From contig JAGWMG010000013.1 of the NCBI GenBank assembly GCA_028871795.1, positions 31,787-95,786 of the forward strand: a DNA stretch of 64,000 nt, given 5' to 3'. This document shows, one piece after another, positions 7,866 through 16,852 of the stretch; the first letter of the stretch is position 1, and the number at the start of each line of letters is the position of its first letter. Below the pieces are notes generated by a model. That model was not told the DNA's origin. It made no database searches and saw nothing but the letters and a program-made list of their open reading frames with translations. Position numbers and translations under genes: made by a program. This DNA comes from Alphaproteobacteria bacterium. Lineage in GTDB: Bacteria > Pseudomonadota > Alphaproteobacteria > Micropepsales > Micropepsaceae.

Positions 7866-9719
7866 TCAGATGAGGTCGCGCAATGTCACAGAAATGTCCT
7901 TCTTCAAGCTGCCGCGCCTTACGGAAAATTTCACGACGGCGCCGGGTGCGTCGTTGCGCAATCTTTTACGCAGGTCGTAGAGATGGATGCCCGCGGCCGG
8001 TTTGCCGTCGATGCCCGTGATGACGTCGCCCGCCTTCAATCCGGCCGCTTCCGCCGGACCGCCCTTGGTGACGTCGACGACCGTGAAGCCGCCGTCGCCT
8101 TCGTTGAACCACATGCCGGCGCGGTCGAAGGTGCCGGTGTCGGCCACCGGGCCGGGCAATGGCTTCAGATACATCGTCTGATGGTCGTAATCGAAGGTGA
8201 CGATGAAGCGCTTGAGGATGCCGCCGCCGACGTTGCCGGAATAATCGCTGCCGGAGAAGGCGCCTTTGTTCTGCGTCGTCAGGCTGGTGACGACACCGTC
8301 GATCTCGATCGGGCCGATCGTCATGGTCTTGCCGAGCGTGACGTAGCCGCGCGACGGTCCGCCGACGCCCCAGCCGTCGACGGCGTCCACACCCTTGGGA
8401 TGGGAAGTGCGCAAACCGTTTTTTTCGGCGAAGGGCTTGGTCAGGGTCAGTTCGGAACGCGAGCCGGTGTCGATGTCGAATTTCGCCGACAATCCTTCGA
8501 ACGTACCTATGACCTCCGGGATGTGGCCGTTGAAGTTGAATTTGATGGGCGTGCCGGCGGCCTTCGCGTCGAAATGCTTGGGATCGATCAGCGTGATCGT
8601 CCCGGCACCGTAGTCGATCCGCGTGACGAAGCGGCGGAACACCTCATATCCCACCATTCCGGGCATCGGCGTGCCTTCGATGCTGCCGAGTGTGTCGAGC
8701 GGCATCGCGATGAAGAGTTGCTTTGTCAGGGCTGCGCCGCCGACTTCGAGCTGATCGACATGTGTGAAGCCGCCTTCCATCACGCCTTCACCAGCGCCGG
8801 ATCCCGGCAGGCTGCCTTCAATCTTGAGACCGAGTTCCTTGGCCAACGGCGGCGTCACGATGTTCTGTCCGCCGGTGTCGAAGATGAAGACGAACGGTCC
8901 TTTGCCGTTCACGTTCGCCTGGCCGTAGATGTGGTTGTTGATGAGCTGGATCGGAATCTTGGTCTCGACGGCGCCTCCGGCGATCGAGAAGTCGGCGACG
9001 GTCACTTGCGGCGCCGCGTAGGTGGAGTCGGGCTGCGGGCCGACGAACTCCACCTTGGTGAGCGTCATCGTCTGCAGATATTTCGGGCCCTGGCCGGCAT
9101 CGTTGACGATCTTGAAGGGCAACATCACGCCGTCCGACCGCCGATAATCTGACATCGTCGTGGTGACCGTCTGCGGCCCCTGCTGTTCGACCGTCTTCGC
9201 CAGCAGATGCGTGTCGGCGTCGAACCAGGCATCGAACGATTTGCCGCCCTTGGGCGTGACGGTCAGCACGTCGTAAGTCGCATGGCCTTCGGTCTTCGCG
9301 CCGTCGTCGACGATCGCGGCGGCGCCGCGGTCGGGCTGCCACCACTTGCCGGAAACGCGATAGGCATCGTTGGCCGCGAGCACCTGCGCATCGCCGCCCT
9401 GCTGCAGCGTGACGGTTCCCGACATGTCCTTCTGCCAGGGAACGGTTCCGTCGAAGCCGCTGGCGCCGCTTGCCGGACCCATGCTGTAGTCGTTCTCGGA
9501 ACGCCCGTTCTTGAGATCGTTCACGGCGTGCCCCATGCCGGTGAGGCCGTAACCGGCGAGGGTGAATTCGCTGCGCATCGTCACCTTGCCGTCCCAGGCG
9601 CTGCCCCCGGCCGCGGCCTTGTAGGCGTCGAGGATTTGCCCTGCCGACGGGCCGGCGAATGCCAGTGTCGAATAGGATATGGTCGCGGCGAACGCGGCGA
9701 CGAACAGAGTCTTGCGCAT
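7866..9719 (-). CDS. Secreted aspartyl protease with C-terminal PDZ domain
   Basis: 617 residues. A signal peptide ends near residue 22. Residues about 25-230 form a beta-rich domain with a TH-LLAKTV segment reminiscent of LolA/outer-membrane-lipoprotein-sorting folds. Two retropepsin-like halves follow, with catalytic Asp281 (FIFDTGGQN) and Asp417 (FDIDTGSRS). A PDZ domain occupies about 530-610, ending in a typical GDVITGIDG-like turn. The family is annotated as aspartyl protease family protein with PDZ; it should act in the periplasm or outside. Substrates are unknown. The gene is divergent from btuF, with about 55 bp between the two likely starts. Confidence 0.85.
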   Translation of the reverse strand: MRKTLFVAAFAATISYSTLAFAGPSAGQILDAYKAAAGGSAWDGKVTMRSEFTLAGYGLTGMGHAVNDLKNGRSENDYSMGPASGASGFDGTVPWQKDMSGTVTLQQGGDAQVLAANDAYRVSGKWWQPDRGAAAIVDDGAKTEGHATYDVLTVTPKGGKSFDAWFDADTHLLAKTVEQQGPQTVTTTMSDYRRSDGVMLPFKIVNDAGQGPKYLQTMTLTKVEFVGPQPDSTYAAPQVTVADFSIAGGAVETKIPIQLINNHIYGQANVNGKGPFVFIFDTGGQNIVTPPLAKELGLKIEGSLPGSGAGEGVMEGGFTHVDQLEVGGAALTKQLFIAMPLDTLGSIEGTPMPGMVGYEVFRRFVTRIDYGAGTITLIDPKHFDAKAAGTPIKFNFNGHIPEVIGTFEGLSAKFDIDTGSRSELTLTKPFAEKNGLRTSHPKGVDAVDGWGVGGPSRGYVTLGKTMTIGPIEIDGVVTSLTTQNKGAFSGSDYSGNVGGGILKRFIVTFDYDHQTMYLKPLPGPVADTGTFDRAGMWFNEGDGGFTVVDVTKGGPAEAAGLKAGDVITGIDGKPAAGIHLYDLRKRLRNDAPGAVVKFSVRRGSLKKDISVTLRDLI

Positions 9720-9774
9720 GATGTCTCCCCGGATGTCCGAACCAGAAATGGACTACGCCTGCTGGTACAACAAT

Positions 9775-10641
9775 ATGCGTCGCGCGCATGGCTGGATTGT
9801 CACGATTTTGTGCGTGTCGTACATCCTCGCCGGGCCTGCCTTTGCCGCACCGCAGCGCGTCGTTTCGACGTTTTTGTGCACGGACGAGTATGTCTTCCGG
9901 CTGGTTCCGCGCCAACGGATCGCAGCGCTTTCCTACGAGGCGACGGACCGCCGTCCGGTAGTTTCGACCATCGCCGACCGCGCCCGAGGCATCCGCGTCC
10001 TCCGTCCCTCCACGGAAACGGTGCTGTCGCTCGCCCCCGATCTGGTGGTGATGTATGCGGGCACGAACCCGCGTTTGCACCTCAATCTGAGGCAACTGGG
10101 CGTTGCGGTCCTCGACGTGCCGTGGGCGAATTCGCTCGCCGACGTGCGCGCGATCACGGCGATGCTGGGCGAAAAACTCGGCGCCCCCGCCAAAGCGAAG
10201 GCGATGCTCGACGCGATGGACGCCAAGATCGCCGCCGCCCGCGCCGCCGCGCCGCGCCCTGCGGTCAGGGCGATCCTTTACGAACCCAACGGCTATGCCA
10301 GCACCGCCGGCGTCACAGACGAGGTGATGGCGCTGTCGGGGATCGCCAACGCGGCGCCGCGCGCCCGTCTCACCCGCATGGGAACCTTGCCCGTAGAGGC
10401 GGTGATCGCCGCCGCCCCCGAGCTTCTCATCCTCGGCGGCGAGGAGCGAAGCGGTTCGGCGATGGCGTACATGGTCCTGCATCATCCGGCGCTCAAGGCG
10501 CTTGAGGGGCGCACCACGATGCAACATGCCGTGCTGACGCCGCTGCTCTGCCCCGGCCCCTGGTCGGTGGATGCGGCCCGGACATTCGGCGATATGGCCC
10601 GCAAGGCGCGTGCGCTTGCGCAAGCCCGAACACGGCACTAA
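9775..10641 (+). CDS. btuF: BtuF-like substrate-binding protein (vitamin B12 or related corrinoid)
   Basis: Periplasmic binding protein of the FecB/BtuF class III fold, 288 residues from the ATG at 9775, which gives a clean Sec signal peptide (positive MRRAHGW, hydrophobic core, AFA-APQ cleavage). An earlier in-frame ATG at 9679 would overlap the divergent protease gene; ATGs at 9733 and 9748 are also possible. The two lobes are joined by a helix near the middle. The family includes siderophore binders, but the cobalamin riboswitch and the btuC-btuD genes directly downstream point to a corrinoid. No lipobox is present, so it is probably free in the periplasm. Confidence 0.8.
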   Translation: MRRAHGWIVTILCVSYILAGPAFAAPQRVVSTFLCTDEYVFRLVPRQRIAALSYEATDRRPVVSTIADRARGIRVLRPSTETVLSLAPDLVVMYAGTNPRLHLNLRQLGVAVLDVPWANSLADVRAITAMLGEKLGAPAKAKAMLDAMDAKIAAARAAAPRPAVRAILYEPNGYASTAGVTDEVMALSGIANAAPRARLTRMGTLPVEAVIAAAPELLILGGEERSGSAMAYMVLHHPALKALEGRTTMQHAVLTPLLCPGPWSVDAARTFGDMARKARALAQARTRH

Positions 10642-10651
10642 GACTTCCCCC

Positions 10652-10800
10652 ACGCACCGGTCGAAGGGAACAGCGGGTGAAAATCCCGCGGCTGCCCCCG
10701 CAACTGTAAGCGGCGCAACGCGCAAGGCCACTGGGCAACCGGGAAGGCCACGCGCACGGAGAAGCCGCCAAGCCAGGAGACCTGCCGGCGCGTGTCGTCC
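10652..10800 (+). promoter_or_regulatory. Cobalamin riboswitch (AdoCbl-type)
   Basis: The conserved blocks appear in the right order: GGGAA at 10666-10670, the CTGCCCCCGCAACTGTAAG core at 10692-10710, GGCCACTGGGCAACCGGGAAGGCC-type hairpin around 10725-10749, and the B12 box AGCCAGGAGACCTGCC at 10771-10786. Ends are approximate. It begins about 10 nt after the btuF stop and lies some 78 nt before the btuC start. Bound adenosylcobalamin normally lowers expression of the genes downstream; I see no clear intrinsic terminator after it, so translational control of btuC is more likely. Confidence 0.92.
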
Positions 10801-10877
10801 ATCCGAGCGGCCGGGGTGCGCCGACGGAGTTCGTTGCGGGAAACCGGAACGGCAGCGGCGACGAAGCAGGGCCGCGC

Positions 10878-11900
10878 ATGGACGATAGCGTTTCCTTTTT
10901 GCGGAGCATCGGCGATACGCGCCGCGCGCGCGTGACGCTCGCCCTGGCGGCGCTGGCGCTGGCGTTCGCTGGCGCGTCGTTCCTGTTGGGGCCTGCGGAT
11001 TTTTCGCCGCGGGCGTTGCTGACGGGTCTGTTCGACGCTCACGGCGCGGCGGGCGTCGTCGCCCGCGAAATCCGCTTGCCGCGCGCCGCTTTGGCGATCG
11101 TGATCGGGGCCGCGCTGGGCGGCAGCGGCGCGGCGCTGCAAGGACTGTTCAGCAATCCGCTTGCCGAGCCGGGGGTGACGGGCGTGACGTCGGCGGCGGG
11201 ACTGGGCGCCGTGCTGGCGTTCTATTTCGGATTTGCGGCGGCGAACGCGCTCGCCTTGCCCGCATTCGCGATCGCGGGAGCGTTGGCCGCGGCGGGCATC
11301 CTTTATCTTCTTTCCCGCAGCGGGGCCGGCATGGTGGCGCTTGTCCTTGCCGGCGTGGCGATCGCCAGCTTCGCCACCGCGCTGACCGCGCTGGCCTTGT
11401 CCTTCTCCGCCAATCCCTACGCCATGAGCGAAATGGTGCTGTGGATGATGGGCTCGCTGAAAGACCGCACGTTGAACGATCTGGCCTTTGCCTTGCCGCT
11501 GACGGCGGCAGGTCTTGCACTGCTGTTGACGGCCGCGCGCGGACTGGACGCGCTGACGCTCGGCGAGGATGCGGCACGCAGCCTCGGAATCGACGTCGCC
11601 GGCGTGCGCGGGCGCGTGATCGTCGGCGTGGCGCTGGCGACCGGCGCGGCAACGGCGGCGGCCGGAGCGGTCAGTTTCGTCGGATTGGTCGTGCCCCATC
11701 TGCTCAGGCCGTTCTGCGGCTACCAGCCGGCGCGGCTGATCCTGCCTTCGGCGCTGGGCGGGGCGGTGCTGGTGACGGCGGCCGACATCGCCGTTCGCCT
11801 GATCGCGCCGGACGGCCAGCTTCTGCTCGGCGTGGTGACCGCGATGCTCGGCGCGCCGTTCTTCTTCTGGCTGATCCTGCGGATGAGGCGCGAAGCATGA
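10878..11900 (+). CDS. btuC: BtuC/FecCD-family ABC permease
   Basis: 340 residues with about ten membrane spans, the standard size of the FecCD/BtuC permease family. Family marks are the early RLPRAALAIVIGAALG segment, the GLFSNPLAEPG region near residue 90, and a GAVSFVGLVVPH motif near residue 265, which forms the coupling loop that contacts the ATPase. Two copies form the inner-membrane channel. The assignment to vitamin B12 rests on the riboswitch in front and the BtuF-like gene before that. It overlaps btuD by 4 bp (ATGA), showing translational coupling. Confidence 0.9.
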   Translation: MDDSVSFLRSIGDTRRARVTLALAALALAFAGASFLLGPADFSPRALLTGLFDAHGAAGVVAREIRLPRAALAIVIGAALGGSGAALQGLFSNPLAEPGVTGVTSAAGLGAVLAFYFGFAAANALALPAFAIAGALAAAGILYLLSRSGAGMVALVLAGVAIASFATALTALALSFSANPYAMSEMVLWMMGSLKDRTLNDLAFALPLTAAGLALLLTAARGLDALTLGEDAARSLGIDVAGVRGRVIVGVALATGAATAAAGAVSFVGLVVPHLLRPFCGYQPARLILPSALGGAVLVTAADIAVRLIAPDGQLLLGVVTAMLGAPFFFWLILRMRREA

Positions 11901-12676
11901 GCGCCGTCGTCTTCGAGAATGTCTCGCTGCGTTATGGCGCACGCACCGCGCTGAGCGACATTTCTTCGTGTTTCACGGCCGGTGCGGTGACGGGGATCGT
12001 CGGGCCGAACGGCGCTGGGAAGACCAGCCTGCTGCGGGCCGCCTTGGGACTGCTTCCGCTCGCCGGAGGGTCGATCCGTATCCTGGGCAGGCCGCTGGCC
12101 GATTGGCGGCGCCAGGAGCTGGCACGCGCGGCCACTTACCTGCCTCAAAGCGGCGATGCGAAATGGCCGATGCTGGCCGAGGAGGTGGTCATGCTTGGCC
12201 GCCTGCCGCATCGCGGCGCCTTTGCACCGCCGCAGGCCGCAGACTGGCTGGCGGTTCGCGAGGCGCTGGGTCGCTGCGACGCCGCCGACTTCGCACGCCG
12301 CCGCATGGACGAGTTCTCCGCGGGCGAACGGGCGCGCGTCTTGTTCGCGCGAGCGCTGGCCACCGGCGCGCCGATCCTTTTGGCCGACGAGCCGGCGGCG
12401 TTCCTCGATCCCGCCCATCAGCTTCACCTGATGGAGCTGCTGCGCGAAGAGGCGCGCCGCGGCGCCGCGGTGGCGGTGACCCTTCACGACCTGCCGCTGG
12501 CCACCCGCCATTGCGACGAGATCCTCGTGCTGCATCAGGGGCGTCTGGTGGCGGAAGGAGCGCCCGCCGCGGCGCTATCGGACGACACCTTGGCCCGGAC
12601 CTTCGGTATCTCCGCGCTGCGCGTGAGGGACCCCGAAAGCGGACGGGACACGCTGGCGTCGTTCCGGCGGATTTAG
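11897..12676 (+). CDS. btuD: BtuD/FecE-family ABC ATPase
   Basis: 259 residues from the ATG at 11897, which overlaps the btuC stop by 4 bp. Walker A is GPNGAGKTS near residue 38, the signature motif is the variant FSAGE near residue 140, Walker B is ILLADEPAA near residue 163, and the switch His lies in VTLHD. It hydrolyses ATP to drive import through BtuC. The signature deviates from LSGGQ, which is common in this family. The upstream frame stays open inside btuC but the extra residues are not ABC-like, so the shorter form is correct. Confidence 0.92.
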   Translation: MSAVVFENVSLRYGARTALSDISSCFTAGAVTGIVGPNGAGKTSLLRAALGLLPLAGGSIRILGRPLADWRRQELARAATYLPQSGDAKWPMLAEEVVMLGRLPHRGAFAPPQAADWLAVREALGRCDAADFARRRMDEFSAGERARVLFARALATGAPILLADEPAAFLDPAHQLHLMELLREEARRGAAVAVTLHDLPLATRHCDEILVLHQGRLVAEGAPAAALSDDTLARTFGISALRVRDPESGRDTLASFRRI

Positions 12677-12717
12677 GCTATTATCGGCCATCACACGCCA
12701 TGCCTAGAGGACACATC

Positions 12718-13485
12718 ATGGACGACGATGACGGCCCGGACGCCCACTACAAGAAAGCCTTGCGCAAACTGCAGATCGAACTGGTGAAGCTACAGCGGCA
12801 GCTGATCGAAGACGGCGCCCGCGTGCTCGTCATCCTGGAAGGCCGCGATGGAGCCGGCAAGGACGGCACGATCAAGCGGTTGACGGAACATATGAGCCCG
12901 CGCGAGACCATCGTCCACGCGCCGGGCAAGCCCTCCGACCGCGAGGTCACCGAGTGGTATTTCCAGCGCTTCGTGCCCAACCTGCCGTCGGGCGGAGAAT
13001 TCGTCGTCTTCAACCGTTCCTGGTACAATCGCGCGGGCGTCGAGCGCGTCATGGGCTTCTGCACCAAGGCGCAGGCCAAGGATTTTCTTCGTGCGGTGGT
13101 GCCGTTCGAGGACATGCTGATGCGCGACGGGTTGCACCTGCGCAAGTATTATCTCGACATCTCCAAAGCGGAACAGAAGGCGCGGCTGACGGCGCGCCAC
13201 AAAGATCCGCTGAAACAATGGAAGGTTTCGCCCGTCGACGAGGCGGCGCTTAAGAACTGGAAGCCCTACAGCAAGGCGCGCGACGCGATGTTCGAACGCA
13301 CCAGTCATCCGCGCGCGCCATGGCGCGTGGTAATCGCCAACGACAAAAAGATCGCCCGCCTGGAGTTCCTGCGCGATCTGCTGGCCACCTTCGACTACCG
13401 CGGCAAAGACGAGAAGCTGTCGCAGGCGGACCGCTCCATCGTCTTCGAATGGTCGAAGGAGAAGCACAAGCTGATCGCGGCGTAG
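12718..13485 (+). CDS. ppk2: Polyphosphate kinase 2 (PPK2 family)
   Basis: 255 residues, the size of a one-domain PPK2. Walker A is GRDGAGKD (residues 42-49), the lid region has PGKPSDREVTEW, and Walker B sits in FVVFNRSWYNR. These are the classic PPK2 signatures. The enzyme transfers phosphate between polyphosphate and nucleoside di- or triphosphates in the cytoplasm. The start at 12718 is preferred over 12700 because AGAGGA precedes it by about 7 nt. It follows btuD after 41 bp but has no functional tie to B12 import, so co-transcription is likely incidental. Confidence 0.93.
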   Translation: MDDDDGPDAHYKKALRKLQIELVKLQRQLIEDGARVLVILEGRDGAGKDGTIKRLTEHMSPRETIVHAPGKPSDREVTEWYFQRFVPNLPSGGEFVVFNRSWYNRAGVERVMGFCTKAQAKDFLRAVVPFEDMLMRDGLHLRKYYLDISKAEQKARLTARHKDPLKQWKVSPVDEAALKNWKPYSKARDAMFERTSHPRAPWRVVIANDKKIARLEFLRDLLATFDYRGKDEKLSQADRSIVFEWSKEKHKLIAA

Positions 13486-13537
13486 CGCGCGACGCATGAC
13501 AGCCTCGGCTCGGCGCGGCCGCGAACTCTTGGAATTG

Positions 13538-13557
13538 GCGCAACGCTCCGGTTGCGC
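13538..13557. terminator. Hairpin between convergent ppk2 and the RND pump gene
   Basis: GCGCAAC (13538-13544) and GTTGCGC (13551-13557) are exact reverse complements with a 6-nt loop, in the 85-bp gap between two convergent genes. The placement fits a bidirectional terminator, though no T-run is seen on either side. Confidence 0.4.
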
Positions 13558-13570
13558 ATCCGTGCGCCGA

Positions 13571-16500
13571 TCACTTCGGAATGAAGCGCCCAAAGAACGT
13601 TTGCATCCGTTCGGCCCACGGATCGGTGTAACGCCGCCAAGGCGCCGACGGTGGGCTGTCGGGGTCGCGCAGCCAGACATAGATCGCCGGGATCACCAGC
13701 ACCGTCAGCAGGGTCGAAGAGGCCAGCCCGAAGAGCAGCGAAATCGCCAGCCCCTGGAAGATCGGGTCGCTGAGGATGGTCGCCGCGCCGATCATCGCCG
13801 CCAAGGCGGTGAGCAGGATGGGGCGGAATCGCGTCGCGCCCGCGTCGAGCAGGACCTGGCGCAGGGGTTTGCCGCTTTCGCCTTTGCCGTGACGGATGAA
13901 ATCCACCAGCAGGATCGAATTGCGCACGATGATGCCGGCCAGCGCGATGAAGCCGATCATCGATGTGGCCGTGAAGGGGGCGCCGAACAGCCAGTGCCCG
14001 AGCACGATGCCGATCAACGTCAGGGGAATGGGCGTCAGGATGACCAGCGGCAGCTTGAAGCTTCCGAACTGGGCGACGACGAGGACGTATATCCCCAGAA
14101 GCGCGACGATGAACGCCGCCCCCATGTCGCGGAACGTGACATAGGTGACTTCCCACTCCCCGTCCCACAATAACGCAGGCGCGCTTTCGTCGTTGGGCTG
14201 GCCGTGGAACAGGATGCGCGGCGGCGCGAGCCGGCCCCAGTTGTGCGATCTGACAAGATTGTCGACCGCGAACATGCCGTAGATCGGCGCTTCGTACTCG
14301 CCGGCGAGTTCGCCGGTGACCATGTCGGCGTAATGCAGGTCGCGGCGGAAGATCACCGGCGATCCCGCTTCGCGCGCGACGCTGACGATGTCGCCCAGCT
14401 CGACGACCGCCTTGTTGCCGGGTTGCGCATTGGCCGGCACGGGCGTCGAGGCCAGCTTCTGCGACCATGTGAGCTCGCTCTTCGGCATCCGCACGACGAT
14501 TTCGATCGGGTTGCGGTCCTCGCCGCGGTGCGAATAGCCCACGGGCACGCCGCCGAGCAGCGCGCTCAGCGTGTCGTAGACGTCGCTCTGCTCGACGCCG
14601 AAATATTCCAGCTTGTCCTGGTCGATGGTGAGGCGCAGCCGCGGCCGCGGCCGGCCGTAGGAATCGTCGACATCGACGATGTACGGAACCGACTTGAACA
14701 GCTTTTTGATCTCTTCCGCCTCGGCCCGCCGCGTTTTCGCGTCCGGACCGTAGATTTCGGCGAGCAGCGTGGAGAGCACCGGCGGTCCGGGCGGCACCTC
14801 CACCACTTTCACAACGGTGCCTTTCGGCAGCTTCAAGGCGTCGAGCTTGCGGCGCAGATCGAGCGCGATTTCGTGACTCTCGCGGTCGCGGTCTGATTTG
14901 TCGGCGAGGTTGACCTGAAGTTCGCCCTGCTCCGGGTTCTGGCGCAGATAATAATGGCGCACCAGGCCGTTGAAATTGAACGGCGCGGGCGTGCCGGCAT
15001 AAGCCTGGATCGAACGCACTTCCGGCAAAGTCTCGACGACCGCCGCCGCTTCGAACAGGGCGCGCGAGGTGTCTTCCACGGCGGCGCCTTCCGGCAGGTC
15101 CACCAGGACTTCGAGTTCGGATTTGTTGTCGAACGGCAGCAGCTTCACCGTGACGTCCTTGGTAACGAACAGCATGCAGACCAGAACGGTGCCCCCGGCG
15201 ACATAAGCGAGGAATCTCTTGGCGTTCCTTTTCGAACTGACGACGGGTGTCGCGAGACGCCGGTAGAACCTGCCGATGGCGCCCTCGGTGTGGAATTCGC
15301 CCGGAGGCGGTCCTTTTCCTTTGCCCGCGAGATTGAGCAATGCCCACGGCGCGACCACCATTGCGACGAAGAACGAGAACAGCATCGCCGCCGATGCATT
15401 GGCCGGAATGGGCGCCATGTACGGCCCCATCATGCCGGAGACGAACAGCATCGGCAGCAGCGCGGCGATCACGGTCAGGGTCGCCACGATGGTGGGGTTT
15501 CCCACTTCCGCGACAGCCGAAATAGCCGCTTGCAGCCGCGTGCGCCCGTCCCGCATGTCCCAATGGCGGGCGATGTTCTCCACCACGACGATGGCATCGT
15601 CGACCAGGATACCGATGGAGAAAATCAGCGCGAACAGGCTGACGCGGTTGATCGTGTAGCCCATCAGGTTCGCGGCGAAGAGGGTCAGCAGGATCGTGGT
15701 CGGGATGACGATCAACGTCACGGTCGCCTCGCGCCAGCCGATCACAAATCCAATCAGCAGCACGATCGAGACCGTCGCCAGCGCCAGGTGGAAGAGGAGT
15801 TCGTTGGCCTTGTCGTTCGCGGTCTTGCCGTAATCGCGCGTGACTTCGACATTGACGTCGCCGGGTATGATGCGTCCCTTCAGCGCGGCGGCTTGCCGGA
15901 TGAGCTGCTCGGCCACCACGACGGCGTTGGCGCCGGGCCGTTTGGCAAAGGCGACGCTCACGGCGGGCGCCGTCGACCATGCGTTCCTTCCCATGCGGTT
16001 TATCGACCAGACATGATGTTCCGCCGGACTGGGGCCGATGACGACCTTTGCCAGGTCGCGCACGTAGACCGGCCGGCCATCGCGCGTGGCGACCAGCAGA
16101 AGGCCGATGTCCGGCACGCCGGTAAGCGTCCTGCCGGCGACCGCCTGCAACATGCGGCCGCCGTCGCGCAACTGCCCCGCCAGGAAGGAGCGGTTGGCGC
16201 CCTGGATCTTCGCTTCGAGCTGCTGGAGCGTGACGCCGTAAAGCGCCAGCTTCTCGGGATCGGGTTCGACGCTGATCTCGTCGGCGGAGCCGCCCTGGAT
16301 GTAGGTGAGGCCGACATTGTCGACCTTGGCGAGTTCCGCCTGCACCTTCGTCGCCAGGGCGAAGAGGTCCTTTTCGTTCCAGCGGGCGGCGGCCTCCGGC
16401 TTGGGCGACAGGGTCAGGACCGCAACGGCCACGTCGTTGATGCCGCGGCCGACGATCAACGGCTCGGGAATACCCAGCGGGATTTTGTCGTAGTTGGCGC

Positions 16501-16852
16501 GGATTTTCGCCTGCACGCGCAGGATCGCGTCGTCGGCGTTCGTGCCGGTGAAGAAACGCGCGGTGACCAGCACCCGGTCGTCCTGCGTCTGGCTGTAGAC
16601 GTGTTCGACGCCGTAGATGCCCTTGACGATCTCTTCCAGCGGCTTGGTGACAAGCTCGGCGGCGTCGGGCGCTTTCAACCCGTTCGCCGTCACGAAGATG
16701 TCCACCATCGGGACGCTGATCTGCGGCTCCTCCTCGCGCGGGATCGTCGCCAGCGCGACCAGGCCGAAGACGATGGCGGCGAGCAGAAAGAGCGGCGTCA
16801 GCGGCGATTGTATGGTCGCGCGCGTCAGCCGCCCCGAGAATCCCAGGTTCAT
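13571..16852 (-). CDS. RND-family efflux transporter permease (AcrB-like)
   Basis: 1093 residues, with the RND duplication: twelve membrane spans and two large periplasmic loops. The N-terminus has the typical PREEEPQISVP segment near residue 40. The proton-relay acidic pair is present in GILVDDAIVVVEN near residue 420. The length and the relay residues fit a drug/hydrophobic-compound efflux pump rather than a protein-export RND. The start at 16852 overlaps the adaptor gene by 4 bp. It is the last gene of an operon starting with a persulfide-type repressor and a rhodanese, so its cargo may be a sulfur compound; this is inference. No outer-membrane factor gene is nearby. Confidence 0.92.
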   Translation of the reverse strand: MNLGFSGRLTRATIQSPLTPLFLLAAIVFGLVALATIPREEEPQISVPMVDIFVTANGLKAPDAAELVTKPLEEIVKGIYGVEHVYSQTQDDRVLVTARFFTGTNADDAILRVQAKIRANYDKIPLGIPEPLIVGRGINDVAVAVLTLSPKPEAAARWNEKDLFALATKVQAELAKVDNVGLTYIQGGSADEISVEPDPEKLALYGVTLQQLEAKIQGANRSFLAGQLRDGGRMLQAVAGRTLTGVPDIGLLLVATRDGRPVYVRDLAKVVIGPSPAEHHVWSINRMGRNAWSTAPAVSVAFAKRPGANAVVVAEQLIRQAAALKGRIIPGDVNVEVTRDYGKTANDKANELLFHLALATVSIVLLIGFVIGWREATVTLIVIPTTILLTLFAANLMGYTINRVSLFALIFSIGILVDDAIVVVENIARHWDMRDGRTRLQAAISAVAEVGNPTIVATLTVIAALLPMLFVSGMMGPYMAPIPANASAAMLFSFFVAMVVAPWALLNLAGKGKGPPPGEFHTEGAIGRFYRRLATPVVSSKRNAKRFLAYVAGGTVLVCMLFVTKDVTVKLLPFDNKSELEVLVDLPEGAAVEDTSRALFEAAAVVETLPEVRSIQAYAGTPAPFNFNGLVRHYYLRQNPEQGELQVNLADKSDRDRESHEIALDLRRKLDALKLPKGTVVKVVEVPPGPPVLSTLLAEIYGPDAKTRRAEAEEIKKLFKSVPYIVDVDDSYGRPRPRLRLTIDQDKLEYFGVEQSDVYDTLSALLGGVPVGYSHRGEDRNPIEIVVRMPKSELTWSQKLASTPVPANAQPGNKAVVELGDIVSVAREAGSPVIFRRDLHYADMVTGELAGEYEAPIYGMFAVDNLVRSHNWGRLAPPRILFHGQPNDESAPALLWDGEWEVTYVTFRDMGAAFIVALLGIYVLVVAQFGSFKLPLVILTPIPLTLIGIVLGHWLFGAPFTATSMIGFIALAGIIVRNSILLVDFIRHGKGESGKPLRQVLLDAGATRFRPILLTALAAMIGAATILSDPIFQGLAISLLFGLASSTLLTVLVIPAIYVWLRDPDSPPSAPWRRYTDPWAERMQTFFGRFIPK

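Noticed and set aside
8818..10731. Minus-strand frame of 637 codons opposite btuF
   Set aside because: Arg-rich translation without motifs, partly a shifted frame of the protease; the plus-strand btuF has signal peptide and fold motifs.
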